From Streptomyces sp. NRRL F-6492 (GTDB taxonomy: Bacteria > Actinomycetota > Actinomycetes > Streptomycetales > Streptomycetaceae), in NCBI RefSeq assembly GCF_001280125.1, contig NZ_LGEG01000237.1, positions 1 through 49,359 of the forward strand: 49,359 bases of DNA. The letters run 5' to 3'. A model generated the notes under the pieces. The model had not been told where the DNA came from. It made no database searches and was given only the letters and a program-made list of their open reading frames with translations. Shown piece by piece: positions 1 through 8,247 of the stretch (position 1 is its first letter; each line of letters opens with the position of its first letter). A program made the translations under genes and the position numbers.

Positions 1-985
1 AGGGCCCCGTCCGCCCCGGCACCCGCCGGGTCAGCCAGAGGAAGTCGCCGAGGCCGCCCCGGGCGGTCAGTTCGGCGGCCTCGCCGGCCGAGGACAGGGC
101 CCGGACGTACCCGGCGGGGTCGGTCGAGGCGAGCGCGAGCGGCGGCCGGCCCCCGGCCACCCCGAGCCGCCCCAGCGCCTCCCGCTGCGTGACCAGCTCC
201 GTGTCCCCCGCTCCACCGGCCGCCGCGCACGCGTCGAGCGCCACGTGGGACGTCAGGTCGCGGGAGCCGTCCGGGACCGGCGGGACCTCGCGGCCCGCGC
301 GGAAGCCGGTCAGGGAGCCGAAGGGCGGCCGGGACCCCCGTACGTGCGCGTAGTCCACGGCCACCGCGCGGCCCGCCGCCAGACAGGCCACCGCCGCCGC
401 CCAGGCCTCGTCGCGGGGCCGCCCGATCTCGGCCCGCGCCCCGGGCTCCCGCAGCGGCCACCAGCGCTCCAGCCACGCTGCGTCCGCGCCGGAGACGGGC
501 GCGCCGAGCCGCTCCACGCCGTCCGGGCGCACCTCCACGTACCGGGCCGTGCCCGCCGCGTCCGCCTCGGCCACGTCCACCGGCACGTTGTCGAGCCACT
601 CGTTGGCGAAGAGCAGCCCCCGCGCCCCGCGCGGCGGCCGGTCCGTCCACTCCACCCGGGGGTCGAGCCCGTCCGGGCGGCCGGCGCGCTCGACCGCGTA
701 CGCCCGTACCGAAAGCCCGCTCCCGGCGGTCGCCGCGAGCACCCCCGCGAGCAGCTCCCCGCGCCCCGCGCCCACGTCCACGAGGTCGACCCCGTCCGTC
801 CCCAGCTCCTCCGCGACCTCGCCGAGGAGCCGGGCCACGGCCCCCGCGAAGAGCGGAGAGGCGTGCACCGAGGTGCGGAAGTGCCCCGCCGGCCCCTCGG
901 GGCGCAGATAGAAGCCCCCCGGGCCGTACAGCGCCCGCTCCGTGGCCTCCCGCCACCCCTGCCACCGCCGCGTCTCGTCCGTCAC
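1..985 (-). CDS. MidA-family SAM-dependent methyltransferase (3' end outside window)
   Basis: Translating the minus strand from the GTG at 985 gives an open frame of 328 codons that runs off the left edge, so the C-terminus is missing. Near the start are the segments ALYGPGGFY and [20 protein letters not shown], then a glycine-rich SAM-binding loop ([14 protein letters not shown]) and later [14 protein letters not shown]. This order is typical of the DUF185/MidA family, relatives of NDUFAF7 that methylate an arginine of a respiratory complex I subunit in mitochondria; the bacterial substrate is generally unknown. The gene is divergent from the histidine kinase at 1082 with a gap of about 96 bp. 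The family call is firm, the target is not. Confidence 0.8.
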   Translation of the reverse strand, partial: MTDETRRWQGWREATERALYGPGGFYLRPEGPAGHFRTSVHASPLFAGAVARLLGEVAEELGTDGVDLVDVGAGRGELLAGVLAATAGSGLSVRAYAVERAGRPDGLDPRVEWTDRPPRGARGLLFANEWLDNVPVDVAEADAAGTARYVEVRPDGVERLGAPVSGADAAWLERWWPLREPGARAEIGRPRDEAWAAAVACLAAGRAVAVDYAHVRGSRPPFGSLTGFRAGREVPPVPDGSRDLTSHVALDACAAAGGAGDTELVTQREALGRLGVAGGRPPLALASTDPAGYVRALSSAGEAAELTARGGLGDFLWLTRRVPGRTGP

Positions 986-1081
986 GGGCCCCAGTCTCCA
1001 CCTCGGGGAGTACGGTCTCCGAGGCAAGGATCGCCCCCACGGTTGATCCCTGAACCTTTCCCCTTCCCTACGCTGGGTGAC

Positions 1082-2284
1082 GTGCAGCGCCTCTACGACT
1101 TCCTCCGCAGACACCCGACGGGCGTCGACACCTTCTGGGCCGTCGTCCTCTTCGGGTTCTCCCTGCTGTGGGTGGCGAGTTCCGTGACGACGTTCGGCCA
1201 TCCCGTCGCGTACGGGATCGTCGCCGCGCTCTTCTCCCTGGTCGTGGCCCTGCGCCGGCGGGCCCCCGAGAAGATGCTGCTGCTCTCGGTCGCCCTCGGG
1301 GTCGCCCAGCTGGCGCTCGACCTGTCGCCGTTCCTGGCCGACTTCGCCATGTTCGTGATCGTCTACACGGTCGCGGTGCACGACGGACCGCGCTGGGCGT
1401 CCCGGCTCGCCCTCGCCGGCGGACTGAGCGCCGCCACGCTCTCCCAGCTCAGATGGCCGGTGGAGGAGCCCTCCTCCGGCGCGGCCCGGGTCTTCTTCAC
1501 GATCATCATGACCGTGCCGTTCGCCCTCGCCTGGGTCCTCGGCGACTCCCTGCGCACCCGCCGCGCCTACTTCGCGCAGCTGGAGGAGCGGGCCTCCCGC
1601 CTGGAGCGGGAACGCGAGGCCCAGGCCAAGGTCGCGGTCGCCGCCGAGCGGGCCAGGATCGCCCGCGAGCTGCACGACGTCGTCGCGCACAACGTGTCGG
1701 TGATGGTGGTCCAGGCCGACGGCGCCGCCTACGTCATGGACTCCTCCCCGGAGACCGCGAAGCAGGCCCTGGAGACCATCTCCACCACCGGCCGGCAGGC
1801 GCTCGCCGAGATGCGCAGGCTGCTCGGCATCCTGCGCACCGGGGAGCACCAGGAGGCCGGGGAGTACGTGCCGCAGCCCGACGTGGGCCAGATCGAGGAC
1901 CTCGTCGAGCAGGTCAGGGGCGCCGGCCTCACCGTCGACTTCGCGATCGAGGGGAGCCCCCGCCCGCTGCCCAGCGGCGTCGAGCTCACCGCGTACCGGA
2001 TCGTGCAGGAGGCCCTCACCAACACCCGCAAGCACGGCGGGCCGGACGTGGGCGCCAGCGTCCGCCTGGTCTACTTCGACGACGGCCTCGGGCTGCTCGT
2101 CGAGGACGACGGCCGGGGAGCGCCGCAGGAGATGTACGAGGACGGGGGCGCCGACGGGCGGGGCCACGGCCTGATCGGCATGCGCGAGCGGGTCGGCATG
2201 GTCGGCGGCACCCTGGACGCGGGCCCGCGTCCCGGCGGAGGCTTCCGGATCAGTGCCCTGCTCCCCCTCAAGCCCGCCCACTGA
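1082..2284 (+). CDS. NarL/DesK-type sensor histidine kinase
   Basis: A 400-residue membrane kinase. Residues about 18-155 hold four to six hydrophobic segments. A charged coiled linker (about 163-190) leads to the HisKA_3 dimerisation motif [17 protein letters not shown], where His198 is the likely phosphorylation site. The ATPase part shows NTRKHG (N box) and DDGRGA followed by [11 protein letters not shown]. The frame stays open far upstream, but that stretch is antisense to the methyltransferase. The GTG at 1082 places the first residues just before the membrane region and fits the family length. The partner response regulator starts 22 bp downstream, so the two form a two-component operon. 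No extracellular sensor domain is visible, so the signal is probably detected within or at the membrane. Confidence 0.88.
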   Translation: MQRLYDFLRRHPTGVDTFWAVVLFGFSLLWVASSVTTFGHPVAYGIVAALFSLVVALRRRAPEKMLLLSVALGVAQLALDLSPFLADFAMFVIVYTVAVHDGPRWASRLALAGGLSAATLSQLRWPVEEPSSGAARVFFTIIMTVPFALAWVLGDSLRTRRAYFAQLEERASRLEREREAQAKVAVAAERARIARELHDVVAHNVSVMVVQADGAAYVMDSSPETAKQALETISTTGRQALAEMRRLLGILRTGEHQEAGEYVPQPDVGQIEDLVEQVRGAGLTVDFAIEGSPRPLPSGVELTAYRIVQEALTNTRKHGGPDVGASVRLVYFDDGLGLLVEDDGRGAPQEMYEDGGADGRGHGLIGMRERVGMVGGTLDAGPRPGGGFRISALLPLKPAH

Positions 2285-2306
2285 CGAACCGTAAGGAATC
2301 CCTCTC

Positions 2307-2984
2307 ATGTCCATCCGCGTGATGCTCGTCGACGACCAGGTGCTGCTGCGCACCGGTTTCCGCATGGTGCTGGCCGCCCAGCCGGACATGGAGGTCGTGG
2401 CGGAGGCGGGCGACGGCGCCGAGGCCCTCGACGTGCTGCGGTCCACGGCGGTCGACGTCGTCCTGATGGACGTGCGCATGCCGCGACTGGACGGGGTGGA
2501 GGCGACCCGGCGGATCTGCGCGCAGCAGGACCCGCCGAAGGTGCTGATCCTGACCACCTTCGACCTCGACGAGTACGCGTTCTCCGGCCTGAAGGCGGGG
2601 GCGAGCGGCTTCATGCTGAAGGACGTGCCGCCGGCGGAGCTGCTCGGCGCGATCCGCTCGGTGCACAGCGGGGACGCCGTGGTGGCGCCCTCCACCACCC
2701 GCCGCCTCCTCGACCGCTTCTCGCCGCTGCTGCCGTCCACGGGCAAGGAGCCCGAGCGCAAGGAGCTGGGGCGCCTGACGGACCGGGAGCGGGAGGTGAT
2801 GATGCTGGTCGCGCAGGGCCTGTCGAACGGCGAGATCGCCGCCCGGCTCGTCCTCTCCGAGGCGACGGTGAAGACGCACGTGGGCCGCATCCTGACCAAG
2901 CTGGGGCTGCGCGACCGGGTCCAGGTCGTGGTGCTGGCGTACGAGTCGGGGCTCGTCAGGGCCGGGGGCGGCGGAGCGGCGTAG
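2307..2984 (+). CDS. LuxR/NarL-family response regulator
   Basis: A 225-residue regulator. The receiver domain (about 1-120) has the acidic pair at 9-10, phospho-acceptor Asp55 in VVLMDVRMP and the conserved Lys in FMLKDV. The C-terminal DNA-binding domain (about 155-215) has the LuxR helix-turn-helix signature [40 protein letters not shown] (shown here in pieces: [11 protein letters not shown], then [11 protein letters not shown], then [11 protein letters not shown]). It lies 22 bp after the kinase and is almost certainly its cognate regulator. It ends with a Gly/Ala-rich tail. Downstream is a block of short direct repeats before a convergent gene. Confidence 0.92.
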   Translation: MSIRVMLVDDQVLLRTGFRMVLAAQPDMEVVAEAGDGAEALDVLRSTAVDVVLMDVRMPRLDGVEATRRICAQQDPPKVLILTTFDLDEYAFSGLKAGASGFMLKDVPPAELLGAIRSVHSGDAVVAPSTTRRLLDRFSPLLPSTGKEPERKELGRLTDREREVMMLVAQGLSNGEIAARLVLSEATVKTHVGRILTKLGLRDRVQVVVLAYESGLVRAGGGGAA

Positions 2985-3016
2985 TACGGCTTCCCTTCCG
3001 GGGGCGGGGCTTTTCC

Positions 3017-3099
3017 GGGGAGTGCCGCTCGCTGTTTTTTGGGGAGTGCCGCTCGCTTCGGGGAGTGCCGCTCGCTGTTTTTGGGGAGTGCCGCTCGCT
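3017..3099. repeat. Four direct copies of a 17-bp unit
   Basis: GGGGAGTGCCGCTCGCT occurs perfectly at 3017-3033, 3041-3057, 3060-3076 and 3083-3099. The spacers are 7, 2 and 6 bp, and two of them are T-rich (GTTTTTT, GTTTTT). The block sits between convergent genes, and the last copy covers two bases of the stop codon of the ArsR-like gene. Each unit can form only a weak 3-bp stem, so it is not a classical terminator. Confidence 0.9.
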
Positions 3100-4186
3100 A
3101 TCGCAGCACCGACTCCAGGAAGTCGCTGCCGAGGCGGGCGGTGACGGCCACGTCGAGCTGGTGCAGGACGTAGCGGCCGCGCCGCTGGGTGGTGACCAGG
3201 CCGGCCTTCTTCATGACCGCGAGGTGGCGGGAGACCTCGGGCGGGGTGATGCCGTACGCGTCGGCCAGCTCGCTCGTCGTGTACGCGCCCCGGGCGAGGC
3301 TGCGGCAGAGCCGCATCCGCATCGGGTGGGCGACCGCCTCCAGGCGCAGCTTGACCGCCTCCACGGGGGCGCCGCCGCCGAGGTCGCGGGTGGGCACGGG
3401 GTACTGGACCACCGGCTGCCAGCCCGGCGCGTGCAGCGCGAAGAGGTGCGGCCAGCCGAAGGCGGTCGGCAGGAACGTCACGCCGGTGTCCCCGGCGTCG
3501 GTGCGGCCCTGGACCAGCTTGTCGACGACGATCCGGGAGCCGTGTCCGTCCTCCTCCAGGGACATCGCGGAGGAGGCGTCGGCGACGGCCTCGGCCAGGC
3601 CCCTGCGGCGCATCAGCTCCGTCTTGTGACGGGCGTCGGCGGCGAGCTGGACCCGGACGCGGCGCCAGGTGTCGGCGAAGAAGGCCTCGTCGCAGTCCTC
3701 CAGGAGCCGCCGGACCCACGCGCGCGTGCCGGTCGGGTCCGCGAGCATCCGCTCCACGAAGGCGGCCTGGCGCGGGCCGCGCGCGGCGGCCAGGTCGAGG
3801 GCGCGGCGGCGCATCCGCCCGTCGACGAGCGGCGAGGGGGCGCCGTGCGTGTAGTGGCCGGCGCAGGAGATCTCCAGGGCCGCGCCCACGTACTTCTCGT
3901 CGTCCATCCGGTCGAGGTCGTCCAGCTCCTCGGCGAGGGTCTCGCGGGGGCGGGCGGGCAGCAGGACGTCGGAGCGGGTGGAGCGCCACATGAAGTCCGC
4001 CTCGTGGAGCCGGTCCGCGAGCTCCGGTTCGAGCGCGGCGGCCGTGGTGGTGGTCCAGGAGTGCAGCCGGGCGTGGTGCGCGGGCTCGGCCAGGGCGTGC
4101 AGGGCGGCGCCCAGCTCGGCCAGGGGCGAGGGGCAGAAGGAGATCCGCTCGTGCGGCAGTCCGGTGATGTCGATGGTCACGCTCAC
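3098..4186 (-). CDS. ArsR-like winged-helix regulator with DUF5937-type N-terminal region
   Basis: About 362 residues, which is long for ArsR. The first ~250 residues (from VTIDITGLPHERISFCPSPLAELGAALHAL) match the Streptomyces pattern often labelled DUF5937. The C-terminal 100 residues are an ArsR winged helix: AVAHPMRMRLCRSLARGAYTT, then ELADAYGITPPEVSRHLAVM and a wing KKAGLVTTQRRGRYVLHQL. No metal-binding cysteine cluster is seen in the DNA-recognition helix, so metal sensing is unlikely. GTG codons at 4186 and 4180 are both possible starts. A 16-bp palindrome overlaps the start and a 29-bp perfect palindrome lies 37 bp upstream, which suggests autoregulation. It is divergent from a small ORF. 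Confidence 0.82.
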   Translation of the reverse strand: MSVTIDITGLPHERISFCPSPLAELGAALHALAEPAHHARLHSWTTTTAAALEPELADRLHEADFMWRSTRSDVLLPARPRETLAEELDDLDRMDDEKYVGAALEISCAGHYTHGAPSPLVDGRMRRRALDLAAARGPRQAAFVERMLADPTGTRAWVRRLLEDCDEAFFADTWRRVRVQLAADARHKTELMRRRGLAEAVADASSAMSLEEDGHGSRIVVDKLVQGRTDAGDTGVTFLPTAFGWPHLFALHAPGWQPVVQYPVPTRDLGGGAPVEAVKLRLEAVAHPMRMRLCRSLARGAYTTSELADAYGITPPEVSRHLAVMKKAGLVTTQRRGRYVLHQLDVAVTARLGSDFLESVLR

Positions 4187-4201
4187 CCCACCATGGTGGG
4201 G
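4186..4201. promoter_or_regulatory. 16-bp perfect palindrome at the ArsR-like start
   Basis: CCCCACCATGGTGGGG overlaps the proposed GTG start of the ArsR-like gene on the minus strand. It may be a second operator, or a small hairpin near the ribosome binding site. Function is inferred from position only. Confidence 0.45.
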
Positions 4202-4222
4202 GGCGGGGCGGGGGCGGTGTCG

Positions 4223-4251
4223 CGTCGTTTGACGGGGCCCGTCAAACGACG
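4223..4251. promoter_or_regulatory. Perfect 14-bp inverted repeat, likely operator of the ArsR-like regulator
   Basis: The arms CGTCGTTTGACGGG and CCCGTCAAACGACG are exact reverse complements separated by one base. The site lies between the divergent ArsR-like gene (start 4186) and the small ORF at 4287. The inner TTTGAC/GTCAAA dyad fits the size expected for a winged-helix dimer. The sequence is certain; the function is inferred. Confidence 0.7.
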
Positions 4252-4286
4252 GGCCGGGGCGCCGGGGAGCGGCGCACGGTGGGGGC

Positions 4287-4505
4287 ATGAACGCGATGCA
4301 CCAGTACCTCTTCGACGCCTGCCGCGCCGCCCGGATCGGCGAGCCGCCGCCCCCGGCGCCCGGCACCCACGACGTCGCCGTCCTGCGGGCGCTCCGCGAC
4401 CGGCGCCGCTTCGAACGGGTCCTCGCGGGCCGCCCGGCCCGGGGCGCCCTCCGCACGGCCCTGCGCCGCCTGCCGCACCCCGGGACCCGCCGCCCGGCCC
4501 GCTGA
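4287..4505 (+). CDS. Small hypothetical protein (72 aa)
   Basis: ATG at 4287 follows a purine-rich stretch (GGTGGGGGC). The product starts MNAMHQYLFDACRAARIGEPPPPAPGTHD and then is Arg/Ala-rich (LRALRDRRRFERVLAG, LRTALRRLPHP). It has no membrane segment and no known domain. Its start resembles a group of short Streptomyces proteins with an aromatic helix followed by a Pro-rich linker, but that is memory, not a search. It faces the divergent ArsR-like regulator across the large palindrome, so that regulator may control it. It could also be a chance frame in GC-rich DNA. Confidence 0.5.
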   Translation: MNAMHQYLFDACRAARIGEPPPPAPGTHDVAVLRALRDRRRFERVLAGRPARGALRTALRRLPHPGTRRPAR

Positions 4506-4524
4506 GGGCTCCGGGGGCGGCCCG

Positions 4525-5811
4525 TCAGCCCCCGGCCCCGGGCAGCCGCGACAGGAAGTCCCGCACCGCCTCCCGCACGTCCTCCGCCGTCCACTCCAGG
4601 CCCGGCCCCGCCACCGTCAGCTCGGTCAGGGCGACGCCCGGCGGGCCGCCCGCGCCGGGGGCGGACCAGCGCCGGAAGAGGACGGTGCCGGTGGCCTCGG
4701 TCTGGGCGAGGGCCGCGGCCGTCAGGACCTCGGGCGCGTACGGCAGCCAGACCTGGAACTGGTGGGTGTGCGGGACCTCGGGGTGGACCCGGAACCAGCC
4801 CGTGCCCGCCTCCGCGAGCGCCTCCCGGACCGCGCCGGCCACCACGCGCGCGTGGGCCGTGTACGAGGGCAGCCGGGGCAGCTCGACGTCCAGGCCCCGG
4901 AGCGCGGAGAGCGCCGCCGGGTACTGCTGGAAGACCTGGCCCCCGTACCGGTGCCGCCAGGTCCTGGCCTCCTCCACGACGTCCTCGGGCCCGGCGAGCG
5001 CGGCCCCCGACTGGCCGCCGAGGGACTTGTAGAACGACACGTACACGCTGTCCGCGAGCCCGGCGATCTCCGCGAGCCCCCGGCCGAAACGCGTCGGGCA
5101 CTCCCACAGGCGCGCCCCGTCGAAGTGGACGACCGCGTCCCGTTCCCGGGCCGCCTCCACCACCCCGGTCAGCTCCTCCCAGGTGGGCAGCACGAAGCCG
5201 GCGTCCCGCAGCGGCAGCTCCAGCATCAGCGTCCCGAACGGCTCCGGGTGGTCCCGCACCTCCTCGGCCGTCGGCAGCCGGGGCGCGTCGGTGGGGTGCG
5301 TGGTGCGGAGCCCGGAGACGGCCCCGAGCGCCCCGGCCTCGTGGACCTCCGGGTGGGCGAGCGGGTGGAGGGCGACGACGGGGCTGCCGGTGCGCCCGGC
5401 CCAGCAGCGCAGCGCCACCTGCTGGGCCATGGTGCCGGTCGGGAAGAAGACGGCGGCGGGCAGGCCCAGCTCCTCGGCGACCCGCCGCTCCAGGACCTCC
5501 ACCGGGCCGTCGCCGTACGCGTCGGGCACCGCCCCGCCGTGTCCGGCCCCCTCCGCCCACGCGGCCAGCTCGCGCAGCCGCTCCCCGACCGTGCCGTCCA
5601 CGGGCGCGTGCCACAGCTTCCGCACGGCACCGCCCCAGACCTTCGCCCGGTACAGCCGGGCCGCCTCCTCGTCGGCAGGGTCGACGGGGGCGCCGGGGTC
5701 GCCGGGGTCGCCGGGGGCGACGGAGGCGACGGAGGCGACGGAGGCGGAAGCGTCGGTGGGGTCGGAAGGGGCGGCGGGAAGCGTCGCGTCACCGGTTTCC
5801 ACAGGTTCCAT
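4525..5811 (-). CDS. Threonine aldolase-like PLP-dependent lyase
   Basis: 428 residues from ATG 5811. The fold-type I PLP pattern is clear: AVFFPTGTMAQQVALR (phosphate and cofactor region), AVVHFDGARLWE (Asp that pairs with the PLP ring nitrogen), and SFYKSLGGQSGAAL, whose Lys would bind PLP. This is the beta-eliminating lyase/low-specificity threonine aldolase family, which cleaves beta-hydroxy amino acids such as threonine to glycine and an aldehyde. Residues about 17-40 are a low-complexity Ser/Ala/Val then Gly/Asp/Pro segment (SVASVASVAPGDPGDPGAP) encoded by 9-bp repeats, so the mature start could be further in, near DEEAARLYRAKVWGG. It is divergent from the cofactor operon. Substrate is unproven. 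Confidence 0.85.
   Translation of the reverse strand: MEPVETGDATLPAAPSDPTDASASVASVASVAPGDPGDPGAPVDPADEEAARLYRAKVWGGAVRKLWHAPVDGTVGERLRELAAWAEGAGHGGAVPDAYGDGPVEVLERRVAEELGLPAAVFFPTGTMAQQVALRCWAGRTGSPVVALHPLAHPEVHEAGALGAVSGLRTTHPTDAPRLPTAEEVRDHPEPFGTLMLELPLRDAGFVLPTWEELTGVVEAARERDAVVHFDGARLWECPTRFGRGLAEIAGLADSVYVSFYKSLGGQSGAALAGPEDVVEEARTWRHRYGGQVFQQYPAALSALRGLDVELPRLPSYTAHARVVAGAVREALAEAGTGWFRVHPEVPHTHQFQVWLPYAPEVLTAAALAQTEATGTVLFRRWSAPGAGGPPGVALTELTVAGPGLEWTAEDVREAVRDFLSRLPGAGG
5717..5748. repeat. Short 9-bp tandem repeat inside the aldolase 5' end
   Basis: About three and a half copies of GGCGACGGA encode the Ser-Val-Ala repeats at the N-terminus of the aldolase-like protein, next to 9-bp GTCGCCGGG-type repeats at about 5690-5715. 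This is low complexity within coding sequence. Confidence 0.7.
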
Positions 5812-5935
5812 GGGTCGATCATCACACCGTCGCCCCCACCCTGTGGACAGCCGGAGACGGCCCCCTTCCCTGGCGTAGCATGACCAGAAATCGTCCGGTA
5901 CCCGCCGAGGACTGGAACGGAAGGCCGTCCCCACC

Positions 5936-6928
5936 GTGAACGCACCAGCAGCGCCAGAGCCCCGCGCCGAGGACCGACCCGCCCGGCTCACCGTCGGAGT
6001 CGTCGGCGCCGGCCGGGTGGGCCCCGCCCTCGCCGCCTCCCTCCGGCTCGCGGGACACCGTCCCGTCGCCGTCTCGGCGGTCTCCGACGCCTCGCGCCGC
6101 CGCGCCGCCGCGCTCCTGCCGGACGTGCCGGTCGTGGAGCCCGCGCGCGTCCTCGCCCTCGCCGACCTGGTCCTGCTCACCGTCCCGGACGACGCCCTGC
6201 CCGGCCTGGTCGAGGGCCTCGCGGACACCGGGGCCGTCCGGCCGGGGCAGCTGATCGCGCACACCTCCGGGCGGTACGGGGCGCGGGTCCTCGACCCCGC
6301 CCGCCGGGCCGGCGCCCTGCCGCTCGCCCTGCACCCCGCCATGACCTTCACCGGCACCGCCGTGGACGTGCAGCGGCTCGCCGGGTGCTCGTTCGGGGTG
6401 ACCGCGCCCGAGGAGCTGCGGCTCGCCGCCGAGGCGCTGGTGATCGAGATGGGCGGCGAGCCCGAGTGGATCGCCGAGGAGGCCCGCCCGCTCTACCACG
6501 CGGCCCTCGCCCTCGGCGCGAACCACCTGGTCACCCTGGTGGCCCAGTCGATGGAGCTGCTCCACAAGGCCGGGGTCGCCGCCCCCGACCGGATGCTCGG
6601 CCCCCTCCTGGGCGCCGCCCTCGACAACGCCCTGCGGTCCGGCGACGCGGCCCTGACCGGCCCCGTCGCGCGCGGGGACGCCGGCACGGTCGCCGCCCAC
6701 GTGGCCGAGTTGCGCAAGCACGCGCCCGGTACCGTCACCGGCTACCTGGCGATGGCCCGTACGACCGCCGACCGGGCGCTCGCGCACGGCCTGCTCAAGC
6801 CCGAGCTGGCCGAGGACCTGCTGGGGGTGCTCGCCGAGACCCCGTCGGGCGCGACGGGTACGAACGGCACCACCGGTACGAACGGCACCACCGGGTCCGC
6901 CGACGGGCCGCAAGGAGACGACCGATGA
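5936..6928 (+). CDS. Rossmann-like DUF2520 protein
   Basis: 330 residues from GTG 5936. An NAD(P)-binding Rossmann start is visible at [18 protein letters not shown]. The middle has [18 protein letters not shown] and [14 protein letters not shown], and the C-terminal helical part has [11 protein letters not shown]. This matches the oxidoreductase-like family with a C-terminal DUF2520 domain, whose reaction is not settled. The last 30 residues carry a duplicated TNGTTG motif. Its stop overlaps the panC start as ATGA, so it is translationally coupled to panC and leads the cofactor operon. In actinobacteria this neighbour of panC is conserved; a role in pantothenate supply (for example as a reductase) is an inference from position. 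Confidence 0.85.
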   Translation: MNAPAAPEPRAEDRPARLTVGVVGAGRVGPALAASLRLAGHRPVAVSAVSDASRRRAAALLPDVPVVEPARVLALADLVLLTVPDDALPGLVEGLADTGAVRPGQLIAHTSGRYGARVLDPARRAGALPLALHPAMTFTGTAVDVQRLAGCSFGVTAPEELRLAAEALVIEMGGEPEWIAEEARPLYHAALALGANHLVTLVAQSMELLHKAGVAAPDRMLGPLLGAALDNALRSGDAALTGPVARGDAGTVAAHVAELRKHAPGTVTGYLAMARTTADRALAHGLLKPELAEDLLGVLAETPSGATGTNGTTGTNGTTGSADGPQGDDR

Positions 6929-8247
6929 GCCCGTCAGCCCGCGAACACGACCCGACCCGGAAGCACGACCCGGCCCGCGAACACGACCCGACCCGGGAAC
7001 ACGACCCGGCCCGCGAACACGACCCGGCCCGGGAACACGACCCGGCCCGGAAGCACGACTCGGCCCGGGAGCAGGCCCCCGCCTCCGACCAGGCATCCGC
7101 TTTCGGCCAGGCCCCCGCTCCCGATCGTGCCCCCGACCCCGCCGGCGCGCGGCGGCCCGTCCGGTACCGGCCGGCCGGGCTGGCCCCCACGGCCGGGGAC
7201 CTCCGCGCCGCCGCCGCGCGCCACGGCGCCCCCGGCCGCAACGCCGTGGTCATGACCATGGGCGCGCTCCACGAGGGCCACGCCACCCTGATCCGCACCG
7301 CACGCGCGCGCGTGGGGGAGGACGGCTTCGTCGTCGTCACCGTCTTCGTCAACCCGCTCCAGTTCGGCGCGGGCGAGGACCTCGACCGCTATCCGCGCAC
7401 CCTGGACGCCGACCTGGAGCTGGCCTTCGACGCGGGCGCGAGCGTCGTCTTCGCGCCCTCCGCGGACGAGGTCTACCCGGGCGGCGAGCCGCAGGTCCGG
7501 ATCACCGCGGGCCCCATGGGGGAGCGGCTCGAAGGCGCCTCCCGGCCCGGCCACTTCGACGGCATGCTGACCGTCGTCGCCAAGCTGCTCCACCTCACCG
7601 CCCCGGACCTGGCCCTCTTCGGCCAGAAGGACGCCCAGCAGCTGGCCCTGATCCGGCGCATGGTCCGCGACCTGAACTTCCCGGTCGAGGTCGTCGGCGT
7701 GGAGACCGTCCGCGAGGACGACGGCCTGGCCCTCTCCAGCCGCAACCGCTACCTGTCGGCCGGGGAGCGCCGCACCGCCCTCGCGCTGTCCCGCGCGCTG
7801 TTCGCCGGCCGGGAGCGGCTCGCCGCCCAGGAGGCGCTGCGCGCGCGTGCCGACGCCCTGCCGAACGGGCGGGACCGGGCCGAGAACCGGGCCGAGGCGC
7901 TCTCCCGGCTCGGCGAGGCCCGGGCCGCCGCCGACGCCCACGCGGTCGCGCAGGCCGCCGAGTGCGGCGGCCCCGGAGCCGTGCGCGCCGCCGCCCGCGC
8001 GGTCCTGGCCGACGCGGCCGGGGCGGAGCCGCCGCTCACCCTGGACTACCTGGCCCTCGTGGACCCGGCGGACTTCACCGAGGTCGCCGACGACCACGAC
8101 GGCGACGCGGTCCTCACCGTCGCCGCGCGCGTGGGCACCACGCGCCTCATCGACAACGTCCCCCTGAGCTTCGGACCCCTGGGCTTCGGACCCCCGAACC
8201 CCGGATCCCCGAATCCCGAACCCCCGACCCTCGGAGCCACCAAGTGA
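6925..8247 (+). CDS. panC: Pantothenate synthetase with repeat-expanded N-terminus
   Basis: 440 residues, against roughly 280-330 for the family. PanC joins pantoate to beta-alanine using ATP to make pantothenate. The core begins at about residue 100 with [20 protein letters not shown] (the HIGH-like nucleotide site), then [42 protein letters not shown] and LSSRNRYLS. In front lies an extension of about 75 residues, of which 6-47 are seven hexapeptides of the form R(E/K)HDP(A/T). A further insertion (about 305-350, [17 protein letters not shown]) and a Pro/Gly/Phe-rich tail ([15 protein letters not shown]) are also unusual. ATG 6925 overlaps the preceding stop and no in-frame ATG or GTG was found between the repeats and the core. 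The stop overlaps the nadB start (GTGA). Confidence 0.93.
   Translation: MSPSAREHDPTRKHDPAREHDPTREHDPAREHDPAREHDPARKHDSAREQAPASDQASAFGQAPAPDRAPDPAGARRPVRYRPAGLAPTAGDLRAAAARHGAPGRNAVVMTMGALHEGHATLIRTARARVGEDGFVVVTVFVNPLQFGAGEDLDRYPRTLDADLELAFDAGASVVFAPSADEVYPGGEPQVRITAGPMGERLEGASRPGHFDGMLTVVAKLLHLTAPDLALFGQKDAQQLALIRRMVRDLNFPVEVVGVETVREDDGLALSSRNRYLSAGERRTALALSRALFAGRERLAAQEALRARADALPNGRDRAENRAEALSRLGEARAAADAHAVAQAAECGGPGAVRAAARAVLADAAGAEPPLTLDYLALVDPADFTEVADDHDGDAVLTVAARVGTTRLIDNVPLSFGPLGFGPPNPGSPNPEPPTLGATK
6940..7065 (+). repeat. Seven 18-bp tandem repeats in panC
   Basis: Seven consecutive 18-bp units such as CGCGAACACGACCCGGCC, differing at a few positions (CGC/CGG, GAA/AAG, CCG/TCG, GCC/ACC), encode R(E/K)H D P(A/T) hexapeptides. 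All are in frame and length is a multiple of three. The gradation of variants suggests expansion by slippage or unequal exchange. Confidence 0.92.

Noticed and set aside
245..1081. N-terminal extension of the NarL-type kinase
   Set aside because: The open frame is antisense to the MidA-type gene and has no kinase-like sequence.
2268..5614. Very long open frames on strands opposite known genes (for example across 2268-3989)
   Set aside because: They are Arg/Ala/Pro-rich, antisense to well-supported genes, and expected where GC is this high.
6940..7065. CRISPR-like array at the start of panC
   Set aside because: Repeats are 18 bp, contiguous with no spacers and in coding frame.
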